This document shows, in pieces, positions 18,591 to 29,205 of a DNA stretch of 64,000 nucleotides (within the stretch, counting starts at the first letter, position 1; every line of letters begins with the position of its first letter). The position numbers and the translations under genes are program-made. Below the pieces are notes generated by a model. The model was not told the origin of the DNA. It did no database searches and worked only from the letters and a program-made list of their open reading frames with translations. The DNA comes from Flavobacteriales bacterium (lineage in GTDB: Bacteria; Bacteroidota; Bacteroidia; Flavobacteriales_F; PHOS-HE28). The stretch lies in assembly GCA_020635655.1 (NCBI GenBank), contig JACJZI010000002.1, forward strand, positions 124,001 through 188,000, given 5' to 3'.

Positions 18591-21500
18591 ATGCACCGAT
18601 CGCGAACGAACATCGGAACACGGGTCTGGCTCGCAGGAGGCGTGCTGGCCGTGACGTTGATCTCCGGCCTGGGTTGCACCACACGGCAGGGCCTTGCCAA
18701 GCCCAACCCTGAAGGGAAGGACCTGCGTTGGGCCCGGATCGACAGTTTGGTCGCGAAGGGCCTTTACGCGAGTGCTGTGGCGGTGATCGATGGGGTCCGG
18801 GAGGATGCACAGGTCGCAGGCGACTGGCGCGAGGAGTTCCATGCCTGGATGGCGCATGACCGCTGGTCGGAGTACACCGGTGTGGAGCGGGAACAGTTGC
18901 TCCAGGAACTGAAGGCGCGCGAAGGTGAATTGAAAGGACCGGATGACGCGATCCTCCGGTCACTGCTCCAAAGCGTCAGCGCCGAGGTCTATTGGTCGGT
19001 GTATCAGCAGCAGCGCTGGCAGATCCTGGAGCGGACGAACACCGCGGGCGATCCCGACGACATGGACACCTGGGGCCAGCGGGTCTTCATGGAACATGTG
19101 ATCGATGCCTTCCGTGCATCGCTCGAAGCGCGGGACACGTTGATCACCTTTCCCGCCGGGGACCTCGGCCCGTTGCTGATCCTTCCGGGCGATACCACAC
19201 GGGGCGCCCGTCTGGCCGCCATCGGCTTACGTCCCACGCTGTATGACGTGCTGGCCCACCGCGCGCTCGATGTCTTCCTCAACACCGAGACACGTCTCGC
19301 GGAACCCGCGTCGAACTATCGTGTGGTCTCGCCCCAGGCGTTCGATCTGTACGATGACTTCGCCTACCGGCCCCTCCATCATCCGGACAGTTCAGCCTGG
19401 GAGTTCCAGGCGATGCGGCTCTTCAAGGACCTGACGCGCCTCCACCTCTCCGACGATGGCCCTGACGCGCTCGTCGACCTTGACCTGCAGCGACTGGCAT
19501 GGGTGCGCCAACGCAGCACGCGCCAGGACCGGGACAGCCTCTACCTGCAAGCTCTGGAAAGGATGCGCACGCGGTTGCCGCACGACAGCGCCTGGGCACG
19601 GGTCACCCACGCCCTCGCGGAGTGGCACGCCGAGGCGGGCCACAACTACCAGCGTCTCGCGGATGATGCTTGGAAATGGGAGAAGCGTACGGCCGTGGCC
19701 CTCTGCGATAGTGTGATCGCACGGTGGCCGGCGAGTTCGGGAGCACGGGATTGCATCGCGCTGCGGGCCCGACTCCGTGCACCGGCGCTCTCGGTGCGAA
19801 GCGAAGAAGCCCTGGCCCCGGAAGATCCCTTCAAGGTTTCGGTGAACTACACGAATTGCGACACCCTCTGGTGGCGTATCCAGGAACGCCCCATCGCCAA
19901 CGGTGAGGATCAGGGCATCGACCAGAACGAAGCGGAACAACTCCTGAAGCAACGACCGCTGCGTTCCGGGCATATCGCCTTGCCCGATGATGGCGATCGG
20001 CAGGCCCATGTCGCCGAGGTCGGCCTGGACGGGCTTCCCCTCGGACAATACGTCCTGTTCTTCGCGAATACGGAACGCATGCTCCAGCGCGTCGACGTGA
20101 TCGTGATGCAGCCGGTGCAGGTGACCGCGCTGGCGATGGCCGAACGGCAGCTGCCGAACAACACCACGGAGCTGCTCGTCCTCGATCGCACCACAGGAAG
20201 ACCACTCGACGATGCGGTCGTCACCTGGCAGGTGCGCGACCGGGACCACTACGCGGACCGGGAGCACTTCCGGTCGGACAGCGATGGCATGGTGCGCGCA
20301 TCGCTCGGGAGCACCCGCGGGAACGCACGTTGGCGGATCACGGTCGGGAAGGACGCGCTCTTCACCAACAGCCGCTACTACTGGGAACGGTCGGATCCGC
20401 ATCCGCCCGGTCCGCAGCGCCGTACGTTCTTCTTCACGGACCGATCGATCTACCGGCCGGGACAGACCATCCACTACAAGGGGATCCTCACAGTGAAGGA
20501 CCAGGGTGATGTGCGGGTGGAGGCCGGTCGCGCCACCACGATCACACTCTACGACGTGAACGGACAAAAGGTCGCCGAGCAGGCCGTGACCGCCGATACC
20601 TATGGTTCGTTCAATGGAAGCTTCACCGCACCGGAGGGCACACTGACCGGGCGGATGCGGATCGCGGAGGAGTTCGGCAGCGCATGGGTGCGGGTGGAGG
20701 AGTACAAGCGCCCGACCTTCGAAGTGGTGTTCGGGCCGATCACGGACGCACCGGCGTTGGGTGGCGAGGCGCGCATTGTGGGAACGGCAACAAGCTATGC
20801 GGGCGTTCCGCTCGATGGCGCGACGGTCCGATGGCAGGTGGCCCGCACAGCACGCATGCCTTGGTGGTGCGGGTCGTTCTGGCGGGGGATCATCCCCTGG
20901 GGCGTTGAGACCGAGATCGCCCAAGGGGCCGCCGCATGCGATGCCGATGGCCATTTCGCGATCACGTTCATCGCCACACCGGACGTGGCGATCCCGCTGA
21001 AGGCCGATCCCCTCTTCGACTACCGCATCACGGCGGATGTCACGGACATCTCCGGCGAGACCCAGAGCGGTTCGACGACCATGACCGTCGGCACCCAACG
21101 CGTGATGATCGACCTGCCCGACGGCGATGTGTTGGAACGCGACAGTACCGACAGTCTGCACGTGCAGGTGAAGAACCTCAACGGCGTGGTGTGCGACCTG
21201 CCCGTGGATGTCCGCATCGCGCGGATCCTGCCACCCACGACGAAGGACGGATCACCGCTGCGTGAACGCCTGTGGGATGTGCCGGACCGGTTCACCATGA
21301 CCGCCGAAGAACACGCAGCAAGGTTCCCGCAGGATGTGCGCGCCAACGAGGACGACCCCGCGAACTGGCCGATGGACCGGATGATACTGGAGCGCAAGAA
21401 CCTCCACGTGGCGCACTCCGCCTTGGCCCTGAAGGGCATTCGGAACTGGGATGTCGGCGACTACCGCGTCGAGGTGGTGACACACGACGCGGATGGAAGG

Positions 21501-24500
21501 ACGGTACGGGTGGAAAAGCATGTGCATGTGATCGATGCCACGGTGCAGCATACCGGCTTCACCGCGGAAGCGTTCCATGCGGAGCCGCTCATGACCCGCG
21601 TGGAGCCTGGCGAGAAGGCCGTGTTGTTGCTCAGCTCCGCAATGCCGGGAGCGCACGTGCTCATGGACGTGGAGCGCGATGGTCGGGTGGCCGTACATCG
21701 GTGGATCACATTGCAACAGGGACAACAGCGCGTGGAACTGAACGCCTTGGAGGGTGACCGGGGTGGCTTCGCCGTTCATCTTCTCTGCGCCGAACGCGGC
21801 CGGATGCATGTCACCACCGTGCCCATCGATGTGCCCTGGACGAACAAGGAGCTGCACGTGGAATGGCTCCGGTTCCGCGACAAGCTGCTGCCGGGCACCG
21901 AGGAGGAATGGCGCCTGCGCATCTCCGGATCGAAGGGCGAGGCCGTGGCGGCGCAATTGCTCACGGCGATGTACGATGCGTCCCTGGACCAGTTCGTGCC
22001 GCATGATTGGGCGTTCGATATCTGGCCGCATCGCTATACACAAGCCGGTTGGCGGTATACGGAACCGTTCGGCGCGCCTTTCGCGCGCATGCTCTGGCGC
22101 GATGGGGCATTGCCTGGCGATGTGGTCCGACGCTATCCGGAGTTGAACACCTACGGGTTCGTCGGAGCGGGTCTCTGGACGGACAATGCACGGGGATATG
22201 ACGCTCGGGCGGGCGTGATGATGATGGCGGAGAGCACGGCCGAAGTGGCCGGGGACAAGGACGCGGAACGCCCAATGGCATTACCTGCGGCGGCCAACGC
22301 GTCGGAAGAGGAGCCAGCAGCGAAAGAGAGCGCTGCGGCGGTTACCGCTTCCGGCCCACCGCCTGTCGTCCGCCAGGACTTTCGCGAGACCGCCTTCTTC
22401 TTTCCCGACCTCCTGACCGATCGCGATGGAACACTGATGCTGCGCTTCAAGGTGCCGGACGCGTTGACGCGTTGGAAAGTGCTCGGACTGGCCCACACGC
22501 CCGATCTGCGTTCGACCGTGTTCTCACGCACGACGAACACCCAGCGTCCGCTCATGGTCACGCCGAACCTGCCGCGGTTCCTGCGCGAAGGCGATCGCAT
22601 CGTGCTCACCGCCAAGATCGCGGCCTTGGAGCAACGGGTCGAGGGGCCGGTGATCCTGGAGCTCTTCGATCCGGAGACCAACGCAAGGCTGGATGAGGCC
22701 TTTGGTCTGAAGAACGGCCGGGCCTCGTTCATCGCAGCTCCCGGTGAGAGCGCCGCCGTGCAATGGACGATCACCGTACCGGAGGGCCGCGACCTGGTGG
22801 CCGTGCGCATCACGGCGCGGGGAGGAGGCGGACCCATGGGTGATGCCACGTTGGCCGATGGGGAGGAGCACGTGCTGCCCATTCTCACGGACCGCGTCCT
22901 GATCACCGAGAGCCTTCCCCTGCCCATCAATGGTCCGGGCACGAAGACCTTCACGCTCGAGAAGCTCGGAAAACTCCACCCGAACGATCCGGCGACCTCG
23001 ACCATCCGGCATCAGCAGCTCAAGCTCGAGTTCACCCCGAACCCGGCCTGGTATGCCGTACAGGCGCTTCCGTACTTGATGGAGTTCCCGCATGAATGCG
23101 CCGAGCAGGTCTTCAGCAGGTACTATGCGAACCGACTGGCGGCCCACATCGTGGAGGAACGACCGGCGGTCAAGGCGGTCTTCGCTCAATGGAAGGCGGC
23201 CGGTGCGGATGCGTTCGCCGGTGCGTTGGAACGGAACGAGGAGCTGAAAGGCGGGGTGCTCGCGGAGACCCCGTGGGTGATGCAGGCGAAGAACGATCGG
23301 GAACGCCGCGAACGGATCGGGCTGTTGTTCGACATGGAGCGCATGGCCGGCGAGGAGGAGGGCGCCCTGCGGAAGCTCCGCGCCATGCAACAGGCCGATG
23401 GCGGATGGCCCTGGTTCAAGGGCATGCCGGTATCGCGGATGATCACCCAGCACGTCGTGGCTGGCTTGGGCCATCTGGAAAAGCTCGGGGCTTCCGACCT
23501 GCGCGGCGATGGCCCCACGCAGCAGATGTTGCAGCGAGCGGTGGCCTACCTGGACGATGCCGCGGCCCGGGCCTATGACGAGCTACTTCGCACGACCACG
23601 CCGAAGGAGCGGGAGGATCATCGACCCGCGTTCATCGATCTGCAATACCTCTATGCGCGGTCGTTCTTTGCGCGCTGGCCGATCACCGGCAGGGCGCACA
23701 CGGCCGCGGAGTTCCTGCGGGAAAGGCTCGCCGACCAGTGGCTCGGCTATGGCCTTCAGGAACAGGCGATGATCGCGATGGTGCTGGCGCGCTCCGGGAA
23801 CGATGCGGTGGCCCGGGAAATCCTGGCCTCGTTGCGTGAACGCGCCACCGTGGATGACGAGCTCGGCATGTTCTGGAAGGGCTTCACCCCCGGCCTGTCC
23901 TGGCAGGCCTTTCCCACGGAGACCGATGCCTTGCTGATCGAGGCGTTCAACGAAGTGACGCACGATGATGAGGCCGTGCGCCTGCTCCGGTCGCATCTGC
24001 TGAAGCTGAAGCAGACCACGGATTGGGGAACGACCAAGGCGACCGCCGAGGCGTGCTATGCCTTGCTGCTCACCGGGCCGGACCTGCTTTCGTCCACGGC
24101 CATGCCCGAGATCGAGGTGGGCGATCAGCGGATCGCGCCTGATGCACAGGAGGCGGGCACCGGCTATTTCACGCACATCTGGGCCGCGGATGCCATCACG
24201 CCCGAGCTGGCCACCGTGCGCATCACCTCCACGGAGGACCGCGTGTCCTGGGGCGCGTTGCACTGGCAATATTTCCAGCAAATGGACCAGGTGACGCCGC
24301 ATGAAAGCCCCTTCTCCATCCGCAAACAGGTCACGTGGAAGAAGCCCACGGACCAGGGCCCCGTGCTTGTTCCGATCGATGGGAACGTGGCGCTGCATCC
24401 CGGCGATGAGCTGACCGTTCGGATCGAGCTGCGCACCGACCGCTGGCTGGACAACGTGCACATGAAGGACCTGCGGGCGGCCGGTCTCGAACCCATCGAG

Positions 24501-24740
24501 GGGCTGAGCGGATACCGCTACCAGGGGGGGCTGGGCTACTATCAGAGCATCCGCGATGCGGCCATGCACTTCTTCTTCGACCGCATGCCCCCGGGGACCC
24601 ATGTGTTCGAATATGGCCTCCGTGTCACGCACGCCGGCTCGTTCAGCAATGGGGTCACCACGGCCGAATGCATGTACGCACCGGAGTTCTCATCCCATGG
24701 TGAGGGTCTGCGCCTGCGTGTTGAGGAGGGGTCACGCTAG
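18591..24740 (+). CDS. bacterial alpha-2-macroglobulin family protein with thioester motif
   Basis: This 2049-residue secreted protein has an N-terminal signal with an imperfect lipobox ending at Cys29 (ISGLGC). A helical N-terminal region (to ~390) is followed by macroglobulin domains; MG2 is marked by FFFTDRSIYRPGQTIHYKG (~620). The bait/MG7-MG8 region includes the A2M-family stretch RWKVLGLAHTPDL (~1290). The thioester-domain motif Cys1503-Ala-Glu-Gln1506 (PHECAEQ) is intact, so covalent trapping of proteases is possible. A thioester-domain (alpha/alpha) fold follows. Related proteins are thought to protect the periplasm or cell surface from foreign proteases. No penicillin-binding protein 1C gene, the frequent partner, is adjacent. 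A GAGATTTG box ends 3 bases before the ATG. Confidence 0.93.
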   Translation: MHRSRTNIGTRVWLAGGVLAVTLISGLGCTTRQGLAKPNPEGKDLRWARIDSLVAKGLYASAVAVIDGVREDAQVAGDWREEFHAWMAHDRWSEYTGVEREQLLQELKAREGELKGPDDAILRSLLQSVSAEVYWSVYQQQRWQILERTNTAGDPDDMDTWGQRVFMEHVIDAFRASLEARDTLITFPAGDLGPLLILPGDTTRGARLAAIGLRPTLYDVLAHRALDVFLNTETRLAEPASNYRVVSPQAFDLYDDFAYRPLHHPDSSAWEFQAMRLFKDLTRLHLSDDGPDALVDLDLQRLAWVRQRSTRQDRDSLYLQALERMRTRLPHDSAWARVTHALAEWHAEAGHNYQRLADDAWKWEKRTAVALCDSVIARWPASSGARDCIALRARLRAPALSVRSEEALAPEDPFKVSVNYTNCDTLWWRIQERPIANGEDQGIDQNEAEQLLKQRPLRSGHIALPDDGDRQAHVAEVGLDGLPLGQYVLFFANTERMLQRVDVIVMQPVQVTALAMAERQLPNNTTELLVLDRTTGRPLDDAVVTWQVRDRDHYADREHFRSDSDGMVRASLGSTRGNARWRITVGKDALFTNSRYYWERSDPHPPGPQRRTFFFTDRSIYRPGQTIHYKGILTVKDQGDVRVEAGRATTITLYDVNGQKVAEQAVTADTYGSFNGSFTAPEGTLTGRMRIAEEFGSAWVRVEEYKRPTFEVVFGPITDAPALGGEARIVGTATSYAGVPLDGATVRWQVARTARMPWWCGSFWRGIIPWGVETEIAQGAAACDADGHFAITFIATPDVAIPLKADPLFDYRITADVTDISGETQSGSTTMTVGTQRVMIDLPDGDVLERDSTDSLHVQVKNLNGVVCDLPVDVRIARILPPTTKDGSPLRERLWDVPDRFTMTAEEHAARFPQDVRANEDDPANWPMDRMILERKNLHVAHSALALKGIRNWDVGDYRVEVVTHDADGRTVRVEKHVHVIDATVQHTGFTAEAFHAEPLMTRVEPGEKAVLLLSSAMPGAHVLMDVERDGRVAVHRWITLQQGQQRVELNALEGDRGGFAVHLLCAERGRMHVTTVPIDVPWTNKELHVEWLRFRDKLLPGTEEEWRLRISGSKGEAVAAQLLTAMYDASLDQFVPHDWAFDIWPHRYTQAGWRYTEPFGAPFARMLWRDGALPGDVVRRYPELNTYGFVGAGLWTDNARGYDARAGVMMMAESTAEVAGDKDAERPMALPAAANASEEEPAAKESAAAVTASGPPPVVRQDFRETAFFFPDLLTDRDGTLMLRFKVPDALTRWKVLGLAHTPDLRSTVFSRTTNTQRPLMVTPNLPRFLREGDRIVLTAKIAALEQRVEGPVILELFDPETNARLDEAFGLKNGRASFIAAPGESAAVQWTITVPEGRDLVAVRITARGGGGPMGDATLADGEEHVLPILTDRVLITESLPLPINGPGTKTFTLEKLGKLHPNDPATSTIRHQQLKLEFTPNPAWYAVQALPYLMEFPHECAEQVFSRYYANRLAAHIVEERPAVKAVFAQWKAAGADAFAGALERNEELKGGVLAETPWVMQAKNDRERRERIGLLFDMERMAGEEEGALRKLRAMQQADGGWPWFKGMPVSRMITQHVVAGLGHLEKLGASDLRGDGPTQQMLQRAVAYLDDAAARAYDELLRTTTPKEREDHRPAFIDLQYLYARSFFARWPITGRAHTAAEFLRERLADQWLGYGLQEQAMIAMVLARSGNDAVAREILASLRERATVDDELGMFWKGFTPGLSWQAFPTETDALLIEAFNEVTHDDEAVRLLRSHLLKLKQTTDWGTTKATAEACYALLLTGPDLLSSTAMPEIEVGDQRIAPDAQEAGTGYFTHIWAADAITPELATVRITSTEDRVSWGALHWQYFQQMDQVTPHESPFSIRKQVTWKKPTDQGPVLVPIDGNVALHPGDELTVRIELRTDRWLDNVHMKDLRAAGLEPIEGLSGYRYQGGLGYYQSIRDAAMHFFFDRMPPGTHVFEYGLRVTHAGSFSNGVTTAECMYAPEFSSHGEGLRLRVEEGSR

Positions 24741-24808
24741 AGGTCATCCTTTCCGGTGTCCCGTCCGTCGAGCGGCCGCTCCTTTCCGTCGATGAGTGAC
24801 CTTGCTCC

Positions 24809-24841
24809 TTGCCGATCGCCCCGCCTTGTGGTAAAATTTGC
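24809..24841 (+). promoter_or_regulatory. predicted Bacteroidota-type promoter
   Basis: CTTG at 24809-24812 and AAAATTTG at 24834-24841, 21 bases apart, approximate the -33 and -7 elements. Transcription would start near 24846, about 35 bases before the ATG of the large secreted protein gene. Confidence 0.45.
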
Positions 24842-24880
24842 ACGCCTGTTGAACGGGTGGACCTTATTTGTTGCGCGAAC

Positions 24881-27800
24881 ATGATGAAGCGATTTTCCCT
24901 TGCCTTGGTGATGCTTTTCGTCACCATCGGCTTGATGGCCCAGGAGAAGTGGAACATCCATCCGGCCCAGGTCGGGCAAATGATCTTTCTGGGCGAGACC
25001 CAGGCCTACCGGGACTGGGACCCCCATCAGAAATTCCGTGATGAGCGAACGCGCGATCGCGAAGAGGAAGAGGATGACGAGGGCCGTCGCGGACATCCAC
25101 ACCTGAACCCGAACTCCCTCCCGATCGGGCTTGACCCCGCCTGGCAGACGAACTACCCGGCTGCGCGCGGTCAGCATGCATTGGGGGTCAATCAGAACGG
25201 TCAAGGGTTCACCAGCGTTTATCCATCCGACAACATCCTGGATGTGGGGCCGAACCATGTCATCCAAATGATCAACGGGTCGTCCGGTGCCTATTTCCGG
25301 ATCTATGACAAGAGCGGCACCGCACTGGGCGCCCAGGTCTACCTTGACAATTTCACCGGCTCGGCTGGAGGATACGGCGACCCGGTAGTACTGTACGATG
25401 CCCTCGCTGACCGCTGGCTCATGAGCGAATTCGCGGCATCGGGCAACCACTTCCTGGTGGCGGTCTCCACCACTTCCGACCCCACCGGCACCTGGTACGC
25501 ATACAACTTCACGACCCCGCAATTTCCGGACTACCCCAAATACGCTGTTTGGCAGGGCATGTACATCGTGACCTCGAACGAGAGCACGCCGGCCATCTAT
25601 GCCCTGGACCGCACCAAGATGCTGGTCGGTGACGGGTCCGCCACTTTCCAGCGGTTCAGTGTGCCGTCCTATGGGTCCATCGGTTTCCAGGCGACCACGC
25701 CGGTGACGTTCGATGGCGGCACGGCCCCGCCGACCGGCGCACCGGGCATGTTCATGCGCATGGCCGATGACGGTTGGTCGGGCGCGACGGCCGATCAGTT
25801 GGAGATGTGGACGATGGACATCGACTTCTCCACCCCGGGGAATTCGGTGGTGAACGGCCCGACGACCATCCCCACGGCGGCATTCGATTCGGACCTCTGC
25901 GGCTACACCACGCTGAACTGCATTCCCCAGCCGGGTACGTCCACCAAACTGGACCCGATCCGGGAAGTGCTGATGAACCGGATCCAGTACCGGAACTTCG
26001 GTTCGCATGAAGCGATCGTCTGCGATCATTCGGTGGACGTCACGGGGAGCGACCGGGCCGGCGTGCGCTGGTACGAACTGCGACGGACCGGTGGCATCGG
26101 CAACCCTTGGAGCATCTATCAGCAAGGCACCTATTCGCCGGACGCGGATAACCGGTGGATGGGCATGATCGCCATCAACGCCAGCGGTGACATCGGTCTG
26201 GCCTACAACGTATCCAGTGGAAGCACCTATCCCTCCGTACGGTATACCGGCCGGCATGCGAGCGATCCCCTCGGCACCATGTCCGAACCGGAGACCACGG
26301 TCATTGCCGGGTCCGGCTCGAATGGCAACAACAGATACGGCGACTACAATTCGCTGGACGTGGACCCCTCGGACGGCGCGACCTTCTGGGGCACCGGCCA
26401 GTACAACGCGAGCAGCAGTTGGTCCACGCGGATCTTCTCCTTCAGCCTGCCTGCCACCACACCGGATTATTCCCTGGACGTCACCAATGGTACGGCCAGC
26501 ATCTGCCAACCGAACAACGCCGCATACAGCATCCAGGTCGGAAGCATCCTGGGTTACAACAGCGCCGTCACGCTCAGCACCAGCGGCCTTCCTGCCGGAG
26601 CGAACGCGTCGTTCAGCACGAACCCGGTGACACCGGCCGGAACGAGCACCCTTACGATCTCGAACACGGGTGCCGTTGCTCCCGGAAGCTACATGTTCGA
26701 TCTCAATGCCAGCAGTGCTGGTGGCCCAAAGAGCCTGAGCCTGACCCTCGTGGTCGGCGCAACACCGGGACAAGTGACCCTGTTGTCGCCGGCCAATGGG
26801 GCCACGGACGTCACGGGTCCGCTGACCTGGAACACCCAGGCCGCTGCGGCCAGTTACACGATCCAGATCGCGACCGATGCGGCCATGACCAATATCGTGG
26901 AAACGGCAAGCGGACTGACCGCGACCTCCTACATGCCCTCCACGGCGAACCAGGGCAGCACGACCTATTATTGGAGGGTCCGGGGAGTGAGCACTTGCGG
27001 CAACGGGACCTATTCCGCCATATGGTCCTACACATACGCCGACTGTCAGAGCGTTTCCGTCAAGATCGTGCTCGACCGGTACGGTTCGGAGACGACCTGG
27101 AACATCACCGATGCCGGTAACAACACCTATGCGAGCGGCGGCCCCTATACGGATCAGGCGAGCAATGGGGCCTATCCCCAGTCCGATGTCGTGGTATGCC
27201 TGCCCCCGGGGTGCTATACGCTCACGGTGAACGATGCGTACGGCGATGGCATTTGCTGTGCATACGGCTCCGGTGCGATCTGGGTGAGCGAGACCAACGG
27301 ACCGCCCCTTTGCACGGCGATCAGCAGCTTCACCACTTCCGCGCAGGCGAACTTCTGCGTTGGTGCCTCCTGCATCGGCACCTTCCCTTGGACGGAGGAC
27401 TTCGAGAGCGGCACGGGCCAGTGGATCCAAGGTGCGGAGGACGACATGGACTGGACCCTGCTTTCCGGGAGCACGCAGTCCTCGAACACGGGACCTTCAG
27501 GAGATCATACCACGGGCAGCGGGAACTATCTCTATACGGAGGCCAGCAGTCCGAACTATCCCTCCAAGCTGGCCGAGTTGTACGGTCCATGCATCGATCT
27601 GGCGGGTTTCACATCAGCAACGCTCACATTCTGGTACCACATGTACGGTGCCACGATGGGGACACTGAACGTGTCGGTCTGGAACGGAAGCTCCTGGTCC
27701 GGTGACCTTTTCAGCCTCAGCGGTGATCAAGGCAACAGCTGGCAGCAGGCCACGGTGGACCTGGCGGCTTTCGTGGGCGGGACCGTCCGGCTCCGTTTCC

Positions 27801-28612
27801 AAGGCACCACGGGCAGCAACTACACCAGTGACATGGCCATCGATGACATCCAGATCGATGGGCTGGCGCAAGCTGGCGTCCAGCTCGCGGTGAAGTCCAT
27901 GTTGGAGGGCCCCTATGAAAGCGGCACGGGTCTGATGCGCGATGATCTCCGCGTGGCGGGGCTCATTCCCACGACCGAACCGTATACCGCCCTAGGCTAT
28001 GGCTTCGCTGGTGGTGGCGGGGAGACGGTCGCGACATCCGTCCTCAACGCGACGGGCAACAATGCCATCGTGGATTGGATCGTGGTCGAGCTGCGCAGCG
28101 GTACGGACAATACCAGCGTGGTCGCGAGCCAGGCGGGACTGTTGCAACGCGATGGCGACATCGTGGCCACGGATGGCACTTCTCCGCTCACGTTCTCTGT
28201 TCCGACCGGCGATTATTTCGTGGCGGTCCGGCACCGCAATCACCTGGGAACGATGACCGCCAATACGGTTGCACTGGGAGGCTCCGTGGCATCAGTGGAC
28301 CTCACCGTACCGGCCACCCCGGTCTACGGAACGCAGGCTCGGAAGGATGTCAGCGGGACCCAGTTGCTTTGGGCAGGTGACGCCACGTTCAACCACCAAT
28401 TGAAGTACGCGGGATCGGGCAATGATCGGGATGCCGTGCTGGTGCGGGTTGGCGGCACTGTCCCCACGGCCACTGTCTCGGGTTATTTCATCGAGGACGT
28501 GAACCTGTCCGGTGTGGTGAAATATGCCGGGGCCACCAATGACCGGGACCCCATTCTGGTGAACATCGGTGGCACTGTCCCCACGGCCACGCGTACGGAG
28601 CAGTTGCCATGA
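24881..28612 (+). CDS. large secreted protein with Ig/FnIII-like domains and a dockerin-like C-terminal module
   Basis: The 1243-residue product has a signal peptide (MMKRFSLALVMLFVTIGLMAQ); 24881 is the start that begins it. An N-terminal beta-propeller-like region (about 60-520) has LGVNQNGQGFTSVYPSDN and repeated trial-and-date style blades. It is followed by Ig-like and FnIII-like domains and a MAM/jelly-roll-like domain (about 840-990, WTEDFESGTGQW, LRFQGTTGSNYTSDMAIDDI). The last ~245 residues are a module shared with two other genes here: a ~165-residue beta domain starting near MLEGPYESGTGLMRDDLR, then two calcium-loop-like repeats containing KYAGSGNDRD and KYAGATNDRD, ending RTEQLP. 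No canonical T9SS tail is present. Export to the surface is inferred; the ligand is unknown. Confidence 0.85.
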   Translation: MMKRFSLALVMLFVTIGLMAQEKWNIHPAQVGQMIFLGETQAYRDWDPHQKFRDERTRDREEEEDDEGRRGHPHLNPNSLPIGLDPAWQTNYPAARGQHALGVNQNGQGFTSVYPSDNILDVGPNHVIQMINGSSGAYFRIYDKSGTALGAQVYLDNFTGSAGGYGDPVVLYDALADRWLMSEFAASGNHFLVAVSTTSDPTGTWYAYNFTTPQFPDYPKYAVWQGMYIVTSNESTPAIYALDRTKMLVGDGSATFQRFSVPSYGSIGFQATTPVTFDGGTAPPTGAPGMFMRMADDGWSGATADQLEMWTMDIDFSTPGNSVVNGPTTIPTAAFDSDLCGYTTLNCIPQPGTSTKLDPIREVLMNRIQYRNFGSHEAIVCDHSVDVTGSDRAGVRWYELRRTGGIGNPWSIYQQGTYSPDADNRWMGMIAINASGDIGLAYNVSSGSTYPSVRYTGRHASDPLGTMSEPETTVIAGSGSNGNNRYGDYNSLDVDPSDGATFWGTGQYNASSSWSTRIFSFSLPATTPDYSLDVTNGTASICQPNNAAYSIQVGSILGYNSAVTLSTSGLPAGANASFSTNPVTPAGTSTLTISNTGAVAPGSYMFDLNASSAGGPKSLSLTLVVGATPGQVTLLSPANGATDVTGPLTWNTQAAAASYTIQIATDAAMTNIVETASGLTATSYMPSTANQGSTTYYWRVRGVSTCGNGTYSAIWSYTYADCQSVSVKIVLDRYGSETTWNITDAGNNTYASGGPYTDQASNGAYPQSDVVVCLPPGCYTLTVNDAYGDGICCAYGSGAIWVSETNGPPLCTAISSFTTSAQANFCVGASCIGTFPWTEDFESGTGQWIQGAEDDMDWTLLSGSTQSSNTGPSGDHTTGSGNYLYTEASSPNYPSKLAELYGPCIDLAGFTSATLTFWYHMYGATMGTLNVSVWNGSSWSGDLFSLSGDQGNSWQQATVDLAAFVGGTVRLRFQGTTGSNYTSDMAIDDIQIDGLAQAGVQLAVKSMLEGPYESGTGLMRDDLRVAGLIPTTEPYTALGYGFAGGGGETVATSVLNATGNNAIVDWIVVELRSGTDNTSVVASQAGLLQRDGDIVATDGTSPLTFSVPTGDYFVAVRHRNHLGTMTANTVALGGSVASVDLTVPATPVYGTQARKDVSGTQLLWAGDATFNHQLKYAGSGNDRDAVLVRVGGTVPTATVSGYFIEDVNLSGVVKYAGATNDRDPILVNIGGTVPTATRTEQLP

Positions 28613-28665
28613 ACTGAGGCGATCGGTCAAGGCTGGCCAGCCGCGGCTTCGCTAGTTTTACGCTC

Positions 28666-29205
28666 ATGAGAGCGTTGATCTTGATCGGTCCCTTGGTGGT
28701 GTTGTGCTCCTGTGGGAACGGGAAGTCCGATGTGGCACACCGGATGGCAAGCCTCGACAGCCTTGCCCAGGAGCATCCGGAGGCGCAAGTCCAGGCGGTG
28801 GAATTGAACGCATACGATATCCCGTTGCAGTTGGTCCTGCCGGAAATGCTCGCCGAACAGGGCGATAGCCTGCAGGTGCACTGGAGCGAGGAATTCGGGC
28901 GGTTGGAGGTGCGCGCAGGCGACCACTTTGCGCTGAACATTACCGAGGGCTTTGGTGACATCGGAAGACTGAAGGCCGATCTGGGCCGTGACATGCTCCA
29001 GAAGAACACCATCGTACGTGATCAGCCGGACCGCCTGGTCTATCGATCCACCTTTCCGGACGGGGACCTTGTCTTCGTTCACTTCCTTCGCGTGATCACG
29101 GTCGGCGATCGGACATTCGAAGTGACCGATGCGGAGGGAGGTCGCTACAACGAGGCCGATGTGGACCGCATGATGAACGCGGTCTCCCCGCAGTCGCCCA
29201 CCTGA
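28666..29205 (+). CDS. putative lipoprotein, function unknown
   Basis: This 179-residue protein has a lipoprotein signal (MRALILIGPLVVLCSCGNG, lipid-attached Cys16 or nearby). The rest is soluble, mixed alpha/beta and acidic, with no motif I recognise. The stop overlaps the start of the next gene by one base, so the two are co-translated. A TAGTTTTA box ends 5 bases before the ATG. Probably exposed in the periplasm or on the outer membrane. Confidence 0.75.
   Translation: MRALILIGPLVVLCSCGNGKSDVAHRMASLDSLAQEHPEAQVQAVELNAYDIPLQLVLPEMLAEQGDSLQVHWSEEFGRLEVRAGDHFALNITEGFGDIGRLKADLGRDMLQKNTIVRDQPDRLVYRSTFPDGDLVFVHFLRVITVGDRTFEVTDAEGGRYNEADVDRMMNAVSPQSPT

Noticed and set aside
24737..27430. 897-codon minus-strand open frame
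   Set aside because: Shadow of the large secreted protein gene; Arg/Gly/Val-rich, with no signal peptide or motif.
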